Source: Vitellaria paradoxa (Eukaryota > Streptophyta > Magnoliopsida > Ericales > Sapotaceae). Taken from it: a stretch of 64,000 nt of DNA. Both the position numbers and the translations under genes were made by a program. Where the stretch lies: NCBI GenBank assembly GCA_019916065.1, contig CM034234.1, positions 3,668,963 to 3,732,962 on the forward strand. Reading direction: 5' to 3'. Shown in pieces: positions 11,267 through 23,708 of this stretch. Position 1 is the stretch's first letter; each line of letters starts with the position of its first letter. The notes under the pieces are model-generated. The model was not told the origin of the DNA. It saw nothing but the letters and a program-made list of their open reading frames with translations, and did no database searches.

Positions 11267-12242
11267 ACAAAACTTTCCACATTAATGTGACTTAAAAACA
11301 ATACTTTTTTTTTTTGTGTGACTAATAGGTTTAAAAGATTACAAAGTCTGATTTGGATACAATTTTCCGTTAATATTTACAGATATTATTGCATTTCCAA
11401 CGTGCTATGTATGGAAATTGTTCCTACTTGAAATGTTTTTGGTTAAGTTGTTTATTTAAAAATTTATTATTTTTAAGTTGCTATTATTATTTTTTTGGCT
11501 TGGCAATTTATTCACTGAACTTTTAGCTCACTCCCATTTTTACGATTTTTTAGGTGAAATGAAAGGATCATTATAGTTAAGAATTCTGAATTAGTTGGGA
11601 CTGTAATATTATGAGTCTATGACCTCTTATATGAATATTTAATTATATACTTTGGGTTTAAGAATTTAGGTATTATGGAGTTATTTAAATTTTAGAGCCT
11701 ATTATTGTTGTGGACTAATTGATTAATTTTATTTTGAGTATTATATTTGACACATTATTTAAATTCTATTTTATTACTATTATACTTTGGATTTATGAAT
11801 ATTTACGTATACCATGGGTCAAAGTACTATGGTTCACGCCGGTTGATGTGACAAATTAACTACCTCCCTTTACTTTCTTTGCTTGCATTCATCTTCAATT
11901 TTTACCTTAATACAAATTTGCACATCAATTTCTGTCTTTTTCTCTCATTAAAAACTATCTCTCCGTTGGGCCGTTTATTTAACAAGGCTGTGAAATGAAT
12001 TGGGAGATGTTTTTAAAGCAATAGAATGGAGAAGGAGATGTTTCGGAATGTAAATATCCAGTAACTTTGATCGGAAAATAACTTCTCTTTTTAGCTCTGT
12101 TTTGGACTCCATTGAAATTTGGAAAGCTCACTGAATTAGAAAAGATTTAAAAAATAAGGAAATGGATTGAGTTTGAAAATTTGATGGTTGGTGAGCTAAG
12201 GGGCGAATGCGAAGTCCTCAAATATATAAATACATAGATATA
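11267..12242. other. Intergenic DNA, nothing recognised
   Basis: AT-rich sequence with no gene, RNA or element identified. It ends at the left insertion point of the LARD element. Confidence 0.6.
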
Positions 12243-12780
12243 TGTTCGGCAATAATTTTACCTTCTTCTCCGTAGACCCCTTCTCTCCCTTGTTCATTGA
12301 AATCTCCTCCCGGCGGCCTGCAAGCAAGAATATAGTAAAATAAAGCGGTCGAAGTTGGTCCCCGACCAAGGACACTCCGATGCTTAAGTCAGTCTCTTGT
12401 ATAGATATAAGCTCATGTAAATAAAGAGAGAGAGAGAAGAAGATCAGAGAAAAAGGAGCCGAAAAGAGAGAGAGCCAGAGAGCCTTTACACAGTCTTGAT
12501 TTTTGGTATTTATAGATAGAGTGTTTGTTTTGCTTTTTGTTGATTTGACTATCACTTTATCTTGATGTGACTTAAAGTGGAGGTGGGTGGCTAATATTAA
12601 ATGCCAGATGATGTAAGCTTCGGGAGCCGTGTGAAAGTGTAGTACATAAAGAGACTATATAACGTAACTAGCAAACTATTTAGTCTCAATTTAACCATAA
12701 TATACCTCCCTGTTCGGGGGGTGCAATTTATGGTCGGCATACCACTCTTGTGGTCGGGCAAGCTATTTTTATACCTCACA
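12243..12780 (-). repeat. LARD 3' LTR (minus-strand orientation)
   Basis: The 538-bp LTR begins tgttcggcaataatttt and ends tatacctcaca on the plus strand. Read on the minus strand, a TATA box (tataaaaa, 12766-12773) lies only a few bases from the LTR edge, an unusually terminal position. A (GA)n run sits near 12424-12440. Confidence 0.9.
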
Positions 12781-14354
12781 TTATGCCCCCACTCTGGTCG
12801 GGATAATTTATTACCCGGGCAGAGTAAAGTAGAGTAAAACTTAAAAACTTTTATCCTTTCCGTATATAAAATAAACAATATGAGCTCAAAAATTGAAATT
12901 CATCAACAGTGGAAGTACGCAACATTGCGTAGATATACTTCGACAACAGTATAAACGGTTTATGCTTTATGCTTTTTATGAGATGCAAAGGTAGAATCAT
13001 GCTAAATCGATTTGCCTGTGCAAGTAATTATGTAAAGCCATAAGTCATAGGTATATGGAGGGCTCCTCATAACTTTCCATAATTTTTCTTTCCACCTCAT
13101 ATGTAATAAGACTTCAAAAATTAAAATGTTTCAGCAATAAAAGACAACGGGCAAGTATTGATGCACCTAGCCTTCCTAAGTCAAATAAGACGAGGCGAGC
13201 TTGAGCCTGATTATCGAACTCTAAAGAATTCAAGAATCGAACTTGAACGATATGATTTGATTCTATTTTGAATAACCTTTTGTCTGCAGGATTGTTTGAC
13301 ATAGTACGGATGTTGACCCGAGAACCTTAGTTTACTTTTACTTTACCGCGCTGGTAGGCTTAATATAGTTCTGAATAGTTCTTCAAAAACCATTTGGCAT
13401 TTGAGCCGCAATAGATGGCCATCTCATTCTATTGGATGTGCTTGGCAAAGTTTGCATGAGGAATAGATATGGGAGCTTGAAATACAAAAATCAGGTCCTT
13501 ATCTGTATAAGAAGCTTTACTTACTTTACATGTAAATTTTGCATATACGATGCTCGGCATGCAAGTTGCTCGGCAAAAAGCTGTTTGGCCACAAAAAGTT
13601 GCTCGGCACAGGTTTCTTTCAAGATGCTCGGCCACAAGTTGTTCGGCCATATCAGCACAAGTTTCTTCCAAGTTGCTCGGGAACAAAGTCACTCGGTTGT
13701 TGTTCTTCATCAACTTTGGATGTCGCTGAGGATGACAAGTGTATTGAGAATACTTTGCTAAAAGTCATGTGAAAGAACCCGAGCATCCATAAATAAAGAT
13801 GTAACTTTGAATCCATTGTTTGCCCAATTAAAGAGCCAAAATAAGATAAGAGAAACCTTTAGACGGTCATCAAAAAGATGAGAGAAACCAGTGAAGTATG
13901 ATCTGCCGGGTTGCAAATCCTTTCAATGCACTCACAGGGGTAGAAAAAGAAAGAAAACCAAACTAAATTGGGCTTTATTTCATGAAAACTTTAGACGGTC
14001 ATAACTTTTTGCTCGGGTGTCCGATTTAGGTAATCTTGGTGTCTATTTCATGTATTTTTTCGAGATCTAAAATAAGTTCATCTTCATCACTTTTTTGGAC
14101 TTTTTTCCTTGGGCGCACTTACTGTGGCTTCGTTTCAGCATGAATAAGTGTTTAAACTTTGAAAATTTTGCTCGGGAATACTTTTGCAGAGTAATAACCT
14201 CATCTAGGAATACCTTCACTTTGTTCAGGATACTTTTAATGACAAATAACATTGCTCGGGGCTAGTTTTACATAGTTGTTACCTTGTTTAGAGATGTGTT
14301 TTAACTTACTCAGTGATGCTCTGCTCAGGGAGGATGCAGCCGACCTCATGATGT

Positions 14355-14760
14355 ACCTTAAACCATGCTCGGGAAAGGAAGCCGAGCTTTTAATATGCCT
14401 TAAACTTTGCTCGGGAAGACCATGCTTTGGTATATGCTTTACATGTTACTCAAGGGAAACAGCCGAGCTCGAGGGAGCATTAGACTTAGTTGGAGAGAGA
14501 AGGCCGAGCAAAAGACATGACATACCTTAGACTTTGCTCGGGAAAACCATGCTTTGCTGGAGCGAGCCGAGCTCGGGGGCACTTTAAACTTTCTGCAAAA
14601 ATCTGAGCTCAGATGCGCTTTAGACTTTGCTGGAGAGAGAGAGCCGAGTCCGGGGTGCTTTAGATTTCATTTGAGAGAGCCGAGCTCTAGATATGCTTTA
14701 AACCAAGCTTGAGAGAGAAAGCCGACCAAACGATATGCCTTAGACTTTGCTCGAGAGTAT
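14355..14760. repeat. Degenerate short repeats inside the LARD (TTAGACTTTGCTCGGG type)
   Basis: About nine copies of a ttaRactttgctcggg-like motif, each usually followed by gccgagc, are spaced 35-60 bp apart. Copies are clear near 14400, 14526, 14622 and 14739. The ctcgg/ccgag words recur through most of the interior between 13550 and 18500. Confidence 0.6.
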
Positions 14761-15390
14761 TTTTAGCATGCTCTGGACTAGCTTTGTTTAGGAGATACAC
14801 TTGCTCATTAGTACCTTTGCTCATTTGCTCGGGATAACTTTCCTCGGGGGAAGAACTTGCTTGAACAATGCTTGAGGAAGAATATGCTCTATATAGCTTT
14901 ATGCCTTTCAACATGCTCGGCATACTGTGGACATGCTCGGCATGGGAAATATGCTCGGGAATATGCTTATACTCATAGATAAGCTTTTGAATTGGATCTC
15001 ACCATAAAGCGGTTGATAATATGCTTTCAAATTGAATCCAGTCATCACAATATGCTTGAGCAATAGCTTTCAGAAATGATCTCAGGAAAATGCTCTTGAA
15101 GACAACCATACCTGAATAAGGTCGAGACATAGCTTTCTAATATAAACTGAGTTAAACAACCTCAGGAAAATGCTTTTGAGATGACCTGAGCCAAAATATG
15201 CTCGGAAATTAGCTTTTTGAAATGAACCGCGCCAAAAGAGTATACTTTTTGTAGTGAAATTAACCAAAATAGACTGGTGAACTGGCTTTTGTAAATAACC
15301 CAACCAGAATTTGGTTGAGACATGCTTTTGTTAATAACCCGACCAGAATTTGCTCGGGAGCAAACTTTAGAATAGAATGAACCGAGTCAA

Positions 15391-15600
15391 AAATATGCTC
15401 GGGAACCAGCTTCCTGAGGTAAACCGAGCCAGAAATATGCTCGGGAACCAGCTTCCTGAGGTAAACCGAGCCAGAAATATGCTCGCGAACTAGCTTTCTG
15501 AGATAAACCGAGCCAAAATATGCTCGGGAACTAGCTTTCTGAGATAAACCGAGCCAAAATATGCTCGGGAATAGCTTTCCGAGATAAACATAGCTTTGCT
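15391..15600. repeat. 42-bp tandem repeat, about five copies, inside the LARD
   Basis: Consecutive units contain aatatgctcgggaaccagc and ttcctgaggtaaaccgagcc, with small changes in later copies. On the minus strand this keeps a repetitive open frame through the units, but that frame has no start context or known fold and is better explained by the repeats. Confidence 0.85.
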
Positions 15601-15831
15601 TTTTGTGCAATGGCAAGCTTCCTTAATGATAGCTTTTGTTTCTTGAGAGCTTTGGCTTTTTTGGAGCTTTTGCTTTCTATGCCAAAGTTGTGCTTTCATA
15701 GAGAGCTTTGGCTTTCCAAACCGATGTTAGGCTTTCATTAAGAGCTTTCACTTTTCAAACCAATGTTGTGCTTTCATAGAGAGCTTTTGCTATTTGGGAG
15801 CTTTTGCTTTCTGTGTGCTTTTGCTTTCTGG

Positions 15832-16315
15832 GTAATACTTTTCAATGAACCAAGGAACCGAAACTTGGTTTAAAGAGAAACCCGGTCAGTCAAAAAATCG
15901 AAGTTGTCGCAACTGGGACAAGCCAGTTGGGCGCGCTTTTGATAATTCTTTTCAATAAACCAAGGAACTGAATCCTGATTTAAAGAGAAACCCAGTCAGT
16001 CAAAAAACCGGGGTTGTCGCAACTGGGATAAGCCAGTTGGACGCGCTTTTGATAATTCTTTTCAATAAATCAAGGAATTGAATCTTGATTTAAAGAGAAA
16101 CCCGGTCAGTTAATAAACCGGGGTTGTCGCAACTGGGACAAGCCAGTTGGACGCGCTTTTGATAATCCTTTTCAGAAAACTGGGGAATTGAATTCCAGTT
16201 TAAAGAGAAAACCTGGTCGATAAATAAACCAGGATTGGACCGACATCCAAAGGGATGTGGCATCTTTCTGTACCAACGTTCAGCAAGCCGAACGTGGCTC
16301 CTTTTGATAATTCTT
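15832..16315. repeat. 110-bp tandem repeat, about four copies, inside the LARD
   Basis: The phrase gataattctttt recurs at 15941, 16051, 16161 (as gataatcctttt) and 16305. Units share ttaaagagaaacccggtcagt and gttgtcgcaactgggac followed by aagccagttgg. The first three spacings are exactly 110 bp. The last unit is longer and diverged. Confidence 0.85.
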
Positions 16316-19023
16316 TAATTTTGTGCATGTCTCTGAAGCTAGAGCAATTTCTTTCATTGAAATGCCTTATCTGTAATGCTTTTCTGCAAAAACTTTCAGC
16401 AATAACAAATAATTGAATAATGCTTACAAACGGAGGCAATCAATTGAATAATGAAAAATAAATCTGGGGACATCATAGGCATGCTCGAGATGATACATTT
16501 TCAAAAATATAAAGCTGTAGAGCTCTTCTTCGAGATGAAATATTTCACTCCGCTTAGGTTGATTCAAACTTGGTAGTGAGATGAAATATGCTGCGTGTCA
16601 GTCCATGATAAAACATTTAAATAAATATTTATCATACGAGTTTTTAGGAAACAAACTCAGTAAATGGGCCGAGCCAAGGTTGAAGATTTGAACAATCCTT
16701 TTTTGCTCTTCCAACGCCAATAACCATAGATATAAATATTTTTATGAATTTTTGTATGTTGCCCAGTTGGATTGACGTTCGGACATGCTCCGCTCTTGCT
16801 CGGCATAAGCAACCAAATTATATGTTTGCTTGATAAGAATATATATATTAAAGTAAGCATTAGATATCCTTTTGCTGGGCAATAAAATAAAATAAATAAG
16901 AATAACCTCGTATAAATAGTTCGATCAACAATTAAATGTTTGATACCGATTCAAGTTATGCTTAATGACTCAATCATGCTCTGCAATACTCAAATTGTAT
17001 ATCAAAGACTTTTATATGCCAGTCAGTAAGGCAAAGTACTCGGATAAGAGTGCCTCCACTCAGCCATGATTATTAACACTTGTTACCTCAAAGTACACAC
17101 GATGAAACCCATAACCGAAATTAAGGATATGCTGTATAGTTGATTCTCGGGTAATCATAGCTTGTTCGGACAGGAAAATTATGTTCGGCAAGAAAAATTT
17201 AAGTCATACCTTGTTCGGGGGCCCATTCCCGAGTCTTACTTACTTAAACATAAACATATATAATATGTTCAGTAGGAGAGAGAGCCTATGTGAAATTGAT
17301 GTACAGCACCCACTTAAGCATCAGCAGGTGGTTTTGGCGAAGTTGTTCGGCAATGAATTTGCTGCTCGAAAATTCAGTGGGATGGCAGATTATGGAATCC
17401 ATAGCTATCCTCGGTCATATTGCCGCATCATTATCTATTTATGCATGCTCGAGAGAATGCGAACTTGCCGGGATCAAGCTTTCTGTGGGTATAAAATGAA
17501 TCAGTTAACAATATATTAATTAAAATATATATATATATATATATATATATAATAAATACACTACCCATATTCCTCTTTAGAAATATATAGAGAAACATTG
17601 CTCGGCAAACTCAGAACACGCTTAATCCTTGCTTGGAAATAATGTTGCTTTGCTTTGGAAAGCAACTGCTGTTGCGCGGTAAGCAAATAACCTTGTTCGG
17701 GCATAAATACTTTCGGATAAATAATACCCGGAAATACACTTGTTCGCAGCTCGGCAATTTCGGGAAGCTTAGAAGCTCGGCAAACTCTGAATTAGCTCGG
17801 GAAAGTAATAACAACACTGCTCGGAAGTGACAAGCTCGGCTCGTCCTCGGTCATGGGTAGCATTAAAGTGCTTGATAAGGCTCAGGATACTACTCGAGTA
17901 GCTCGGGAAATCAGTTTGAAGGTTGCTTAGAGAGCCCGGGAACATGGTGCAGATGCTTAAGCTTTTTGGAAAGCTTAGAAGCTTGGGAAGCATGGAACAT
18001 AGTTTGGCAGCTGCTTGTGAAGCTCAGGAGACTCTGGATGTAGCTCGACATTTGCTTGTGAAGCTCGGGTCATTGAGGAATTTGCATGAAAGAATAGATA
18101 CAGCTTCAGTATTAATAAGGGTCGTATTCTCGTGAGGATGAGTTCCATAAATTTTCAACCAAGGATGATAATTATTTAACCATTTTCCTGGGCTCAACTC
18201 TTTTCCTCGGCTCAACTTTCATGAGGTACAAATAACTCTCCCATGGTCGGCAGAATAAATCAAGCAGAAAGCTCGGACAGAACGTGTTTCTGGTCGAGTA
18301 CGGTTCGCCGCTCCACTAAGACGTGATTTATAACTCGGCCAAGTAGTTAATTTCTCACTGATCAATCAAGAAGCCAACCTTTCAACCTTTCAACCTTCCA
18401 AATAGCTAACAAACTGCTTGGAAATTAAGTTGTTCGGATGAAGTCATTCTATAATGGAATTGCTATTACTCGGGAGCAAATATGCTTCTCCAGTGTTTTG
18501 CTCGGCTCCACCTTCAAATGTGCGTTCTATTCTATGGTTTCAAGATGACAATTCTTGCTTAGATAAATACGACTTTGAACCACATGAGTATGAAGTAAAA
18601 ATAATGTATCAGTAGTGTCGTTTGGACGAATACATACATATATATATATACGTTTGACGAACTTTACTCTGTTAGAATTTTACTCAGGCTTATGAAGGTT
18701 GATGCTTTGACAAAAACCATGTATTAGGGGTAATATAGCAACCACAACTTTTTCAACAGTAATAACATAAACTTTGACAAGAATTAATTATTTGAAAAAA
18801 AAAAGCAAGTAAATAAATAGAAAGAGCGAATCTGTGTAGGTAAGAACGCTCCCAAAAGCTGAACCACATCCCTAGCAGTAAGATAACATTCTGACTGTGT
18901 GATAATGCCCCCAGCAATAGTAAACATATGCTTTCAGCAGAGAAATATTCGCAACGAGATAATATTCCGGTGGTGAAATAGTACTCGATGGGCGCAAATT
19001 CGGGCCCCACGGTGGGCGCCAAA

Positions 19024-19563
19024 TGTTCGGCAATAATTTTACCTTCTTCTCCGTAGACCCATTCTCTCCCTTGTTCATTGAAATCTCCTCTCGGCGGCCT
19101 GCAAGCAAGAATATAGTAAAATAAAGCGGTCAGAGTTGGTCCTCGACCAAGGACACTCCGATGCTTAAGTCAGTCTCTTGTATAGATATAAGCTCATGTA
19201 AATAAAGAGAGAGAGAGAGAAGAAGATCAGAGAAAAAGGAGCCGAAAAGAGAGAGAGCCAGAGAGCCTTTACACAATCTTGATTTTTGGTATTTATAGAT
19301 AGAGTGTTTGTCTTGCTTTTTGTTGATTTGACTATCACTTTATCTTGATGTGACTTAAAGTGGAGGTGGGTGGCTAATATTAAATGCCAGATGATGTAAG
19401 CTTCGGGAGCCGTGTGAAAGTGTAGTACATAAAGAGACTATATAACGTAACTAGCAAACTATTTAGTCTCAATTTAACCATAATATACCTCCCTGTTCGG
19501 GGGGTGCAATTTATGGTCGGCATACCACTCTTGTGGTCGGGCAAGCTATTTTTATACCTCACA
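19024..19563 (-). repeat. LARD 5' LTR (minus-strand orientation)
   Basis: The 540-bp partner LTR differs from the other by one extra GA unit and about seven substitutions. A TATA-like tataaaaa lies on the minus strand at 19549-19556. Transcription from here would run leftward through the repeat-rich interior. Confidence 0.9.
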
Positions 19564-20010
19564 ATATAGATACAGATGCATGAGTGAAATTTGGTGGAGG
19601 AGGGAGGGAGTTGATTGTAGGAGAGATGGTTTTTATTTATTTCTTTATTTTTGGAGAGAAAAAGATAGGAATTGATGTGCAACGGAGCCGGGTCCGCCGA
19701 TTGGACGGACAAAAACGATGAAAAATCTAACAATATGGCTTGCACGTGATTTGACTTATAGAGGATTAATGAAACTTCGAGCAAAGTTGCCCGGATTTGA
19801 CTATTCAAGTAATAGTAGTCCAAGTTGTCTTTCGACGAAAGATCTGAATTTGTCAAAATGAAACACCTAACAGCTAGCTCATCCAATTTTTGACAATTTC
19901 CCTGTAGAAGATTATTGTTCCATACAGAACCACCTGATTCATTTGATACAATTCTAATACGAGGAGGAAGAATGAAGCATATTGGAGGAGCAAACAAAAT
20001 CATCAAAGTC
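19564..20010. other. Upstream flank of LecRLK copy A; left edge of the segmental duplication
   Basis: After the LARD target duplication there is about 150 bp of single-copy-looking DNA. From about 19713 the sequence matches the flank of copy B (about 40513 onward), for example cacctgattcatttgatac and gaggaggaag. This would be the promoter and 5' UTR of the ancestral receptor kinase. Confidence 0.7.
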
Positions 20011-20089
20011 ATGTATTTGAAGGCTCATCTTCCTTTTTCTGTTGATGGTGTGTACTGGGGTAGCCACGGATACAAATTATGATGATAAT

Positions 20090-20906
20090 TAAGGTTGGTT
20101 AACATCGAAATTTTACTTAAAATCGGTAAAGGGTTTAAAAATCGAATCGTAAAATGGAATCTTAAAATCATAAGATTTTACCAAATGCCTATATAAAATG
20201 AAAAATGTCTATTGTGCTACAATTTTTCATTTAGAACTTCTATTTTTTTGATAAATTAATAATTTTATTAATAAGAGAAGAGAGAAAAGAGACGTACTAA
20301 GAATAATGTCATACACAAAAACTTGCTCATATTAATAAAATAAATCCTTAACAAAGTTTACTAAAGATTCTATATATAGTTCTCTACTCCTTTTACCCAA
20401 CTACATAATTGAAATTGTTAAAATGAATGTGATTTATACAGTTGATATTAAAATACTGACTTCATTTTATCCTAATTTTTTGTTTGAGTTAATATGTATT
20501 TGTAATATTTTATTATAGATTTCTAGTTTCTATCCTAACTACGACATTTAATTTATGGTAGTCAATTTGGTGTAATATCGTCTATAACTAGTGTAGTATA
20601 GTAAATAATAGTGTTGTAGAATAAAAAAATTTTAAAAAAAATAACGAGTGAAATAGTTATAGCATATTACTTAAAAAAATCATAAAAATTTATTTTATTT
20701 GACAAAATTATACAAAAATTGCTTCATTTGTTAAATCAATAAAATCTCCTATAAAATCGAGATTTTACTGATTTTATGTCCCAAAATCGATATTTTACCT
20801 ATTTTGCCCCTATTAAAATTTTACATAAAATAAAAAAAAAATTCCTATTCGAACATCGTAAAATCGTAAGATTTTTAGATTTAAATTGAGATTTTAACAA
20901 TATTGG
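20090..20906. mobile_element. 817-bp MITE inserted in LecRLK copy A (possibly hAT-like)
   Basis: The sequence tgataat occurs at 20083-20089 and 20907-20913 on either side of a block absent from copy B, where the coding sequence runs through. With one mismatch the duplication extends to 8 bp. The ends are imperfectly inverted (ttggttaacatcgaaattt against ttgttaaaatctcaattt). The interior is AT-rich, with many aaaatcg/cgatttt words and no transposase. An 8-bp duplication points to the hAT superfamily, but this is tentative. Confidence 0.7.
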
Positions 20907-21321
20907 TGATAATGGTTTCACCTTCAATGGAAACTTAAAACTGGGCAGTCTAGCTGAGGTCAGACCAGACGGTCTCTTCAAGCTCACCAACGCAACACCT
21001 TTCAGTATCGGCCACATTTTCTACTCTTCGCCTTTTCGCTTCAAAAATTCATCCAACGGTAACAATAAAGCTCTCTCTTTCTCTACTACTTTTGTATTTT
21101 CCATTGTCTCTGATGGTAAATATGTTGGCCATGGAATGGCCTTTGTTATTGCTACATCAAAAGGCATACCCGAAACAAGTTCTTCCCATTATCTAGGCTT
21201 ATTCAATAGAACAAATAATCGAGATTCATCCAACCATATAATTGCTGTGGAACTAGACACGTTTCAGAACCAAGAATTTGGGGATATCAATAGCAATCAC
21301 GTTGGGATAGACATAAACAGC

Positions 21322-22100
21322 TGCAGTGAGCTCCCTAGGAGCTTATTCCTGCCTCTACCTATGGTGAAACGAAGAATGAGATGGTGATCAGTTTGGGAAG
21401 GATTCGAGGGCTTCTCGGCCTCCAAAGAGAGAGTTTTCTCAGGAAAAATTCTATATATCTTGCTCAGATTACAGTTTAGTATTTATAGCTACAGTTGTAA
21501 CAAACTTATAACTATAGTTACCCATACTAGTGTTACTTTCTAACTATAGTTCATAACTGCCAAACAGATTAACCAATTTTCTGTTGGCCCAGATCAGGTA
21601 GTTGCCCTATGATGTTAGTTAATTGAGCTAAGAGATAGCCCAATGGTGCAGGCCACTCTCCCAGCTTTTACAAGTGTTCTGGACCTTGGAGTAGCCCAAT
21701 GGGCCTGACCCTTGACCCGATTACAACTCCCCCTGTCTGTTGACTTGGCCGGACTCCATATGAATTTTGGCTTCTTCTAGAAGTTTACATCCTTTCCCCT
21801 CTGTTTGGTCAGACAACATTTATTACACACCTACCACCACTATCCTTCTATTTCATCTCAACCATTGGTGCTGGAAACATTTGTAAGGCTAAGATTAGAG
21901 ATTGTTTAATCCATTTTGGGCCGTCCATCTGAGCATATCAACGGTTGTGGCTGAGGGCTCTTTACTACCAAACATCCTCACAGAGCTGTATACTTTCAAT
22001 TCAATCTCTTTTCTTCTTCGCCCAATACATTTCTCTCTCCATCTACCTGATTCTCTGCTTCACTTCTATGGTTGCTGGGTGCTGTGTCGGTCTCATTACA
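21322..22100 (-). repeat. Chromovirus 3' LTR (minus orientation)
   Basis: The 779-bp LTR runs from tgcagtgagctccc to ggtctcattaca on the plus strand. It contains a minus-strand TATA box tataaata at 21480-21487. It lacks a 15-bp stretch that the other LTR has near its right edge. Confidence 0.95.
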
Positions 22101-22115
22101 ACTACCCACCTCCCT

Positions 22116-23708
22116 AAAATCGACCTTGTCTTCAAGGTTGAAGCTCGGGTACAGGGATCAAAATCGGTAGAGTTTTTCCCATGTTGCTTCCAAGGCGGCT
22201 TGTCCATGCCAGTGCACCAAGAGTTCCGTGAAGGTATGATTACCCCGACTGCGTTTCCGAGAGGCCAGGATTGCTAATGGCTGTGGTAAGAGTTCTCCAT
22301 TCTGATCTGTTGGTGGTAAGTTTGGTAAGACCCGATTTTTGTCTTCTACTTTTTCCTTGAGTTGAGAAATGTGAAATATCAGGTGGATCTGAGATGAATC
22401 TGGTAATTTAAGCTTGTACGCTACCTCCCCTATCTTCTGTATTATTTGGAAAGGCCCAAAATACTTTGGGGCAAGTTTCATGTTGCTACGACGACAGACA
22501 GAACACTGTCTGAATGGTTGTAGTCTAACATAAACCCAATCTCCCACGAAAAGCACTTTGTCGATCCTCTTTTTATCTGCCTGTTGTTTCATATACTGTC
22601 TTGCTTTGTTCAAATGCTGTTTTAATGCATGAAACACCCGCTGATGAGATAACAACAAATCATTAACGGTTGAGACTTCTGCTAATCCTTCCATGTATTG
22701 CTTGAGCTTAGGGGGCTTAACCCCGTATAGAGCCTCGTATGGAGTCATTTGTATAGCTGTGTGAAAGCTTGTATTGAACCAGTACTCTGCCATGTAAATC
22801 CATTGAGACCATAATTTTGGGGAGTCTGAAACAAAACACCGTAGATAAGTCTCCAAGCATTTGTTTGTAACTTTGGTTTGGCCGTCGGACTGTGGATGAA
22901 AACTGGTGCTGAAATGTAGTGAGGATCCCAGCAACTTGAATAGTTCTCTCCAAAACACACTTGTGAAGGCAGCATCTCTGTCAGACACAATGGTAATAGG
23001 AAGCCCATGTAGCTTAAAAATATTCTGCATAAAAATTAAAGCCAATTGTGGGGCAGTATATGGGTGGGTAAGGGGAATAAAATGGGAAAATTTTGTAAGT
23101 CTATCAATAATGACCCAAATGACTGAGAACCGATTAGAAGTTGGCAACCCTTTGATAAAGTCTATGGATATGTCAGTCCAAGAACTTTTAGGGATACGGA
23201 GGGGTTGCAAGAGGCCGGTTGGTGGTCTATTGTCACTTTTGCACTGCTGACATACTGTACACTGTTTCAGCCACTGTTTAATGTCTTTCTTCATATGGGG
23301 CCAATAAAAATCTTGTTGGGCTTTTTTAAGTGTTTTCTGAATGCCTCCATGGCCTGCAGTAGGATCACTATGAACAAACTGAAGCACCTGTTGTCTCAAA
23401 GCTTGTCCCTCAGGAATGTAAATTCGGCCTTTATAAAACAAAACTCCCTGCCGTACAAAATACTTCTGTGCAGCTATCATTTCCTGCTGAATCTGTTGGC
23501 AGATAAGCTGAACTTTGTTGTCTGACTTATAGGCTTGTTTCACTTCTTCAAATAAATTTGAAAATAGTCCTGCAATGGAAATAGGATAGCAAATTGGGTG
23601 AGATGTAGGGTTAGTATCTTCATGTAACCTTGATAAGGCATCTACCACTTTGTTATCAACCTCTTGTTTATACTCAATGGTGAAATTGTATCCCAACAAC
23701 TTAGAGAT
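22116..23708 (-). pseudogene. Chromovirus integrase with chromodomain-like C-terminus
   Basis: The protein would insert the cDNA into the genome. It has the His-Cys zinc site (HSDPTAGHGG with CTVCQQC), a core with ISIDFIKGLP and IVSDRDAAF, and a C-terminal chromodomain-like stretch (LLVHWHGQAALEATWEKL). Exactly 35 residues after the Asp of SDRD, where the DD35E glutamate belongs (GQT-E), the residue is Lys (codon 22872-22874). An in-frame TGA at 22158-22160 comes before the conserved NLEDKVDF end. The copy is therefore expected to be catalytically dead for integration. The chromodomain places it among chromoviruses; the clade is not resolved. Confidence 0.9.

Larger units (their letters stand above)
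12243..19563 (-). mobile_element. Complete non-coding LTR retrotransposon (LARD type)
   Basis: Two direct LTRs (12243-12780 and 19024-19563), each TG...CA on both strands, enclose 6.2 kb. The 5-bp target duplication atata is seen at 12238-12242 and 19564-19568. On the minus strand the LTR ending at 19024 is followed by tttggcgcccaccgtgggg, a primer-binding-site-like sequence, and the other LTR is preceded by the polypurine stretch gagtgggggcataa. This fixes the orientation as minus. The interior has no gag, protease, reverse transcriptase or integrase motifs; its longest open frames are repeat by-products. It is therefore a large retrotransposon derivative that must rely on proteins from another element. 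The LTRs differ at about 7 of 538 positions plus one 2-bp indel, so insertion is recent. Confidence 0.9.

Noticed and set aside
15260..15616. 118-codon frame with repeated SVYLRKLVPEHI units
   Set aside because: It is explained by the 42-bp tandem repeat inside the LARD.
19380..20012. 210-codon minus-strand frame
   Set aside because: It runs from the LARD LTR into the antisense of the LecRLK 5' region; no conserved motif.
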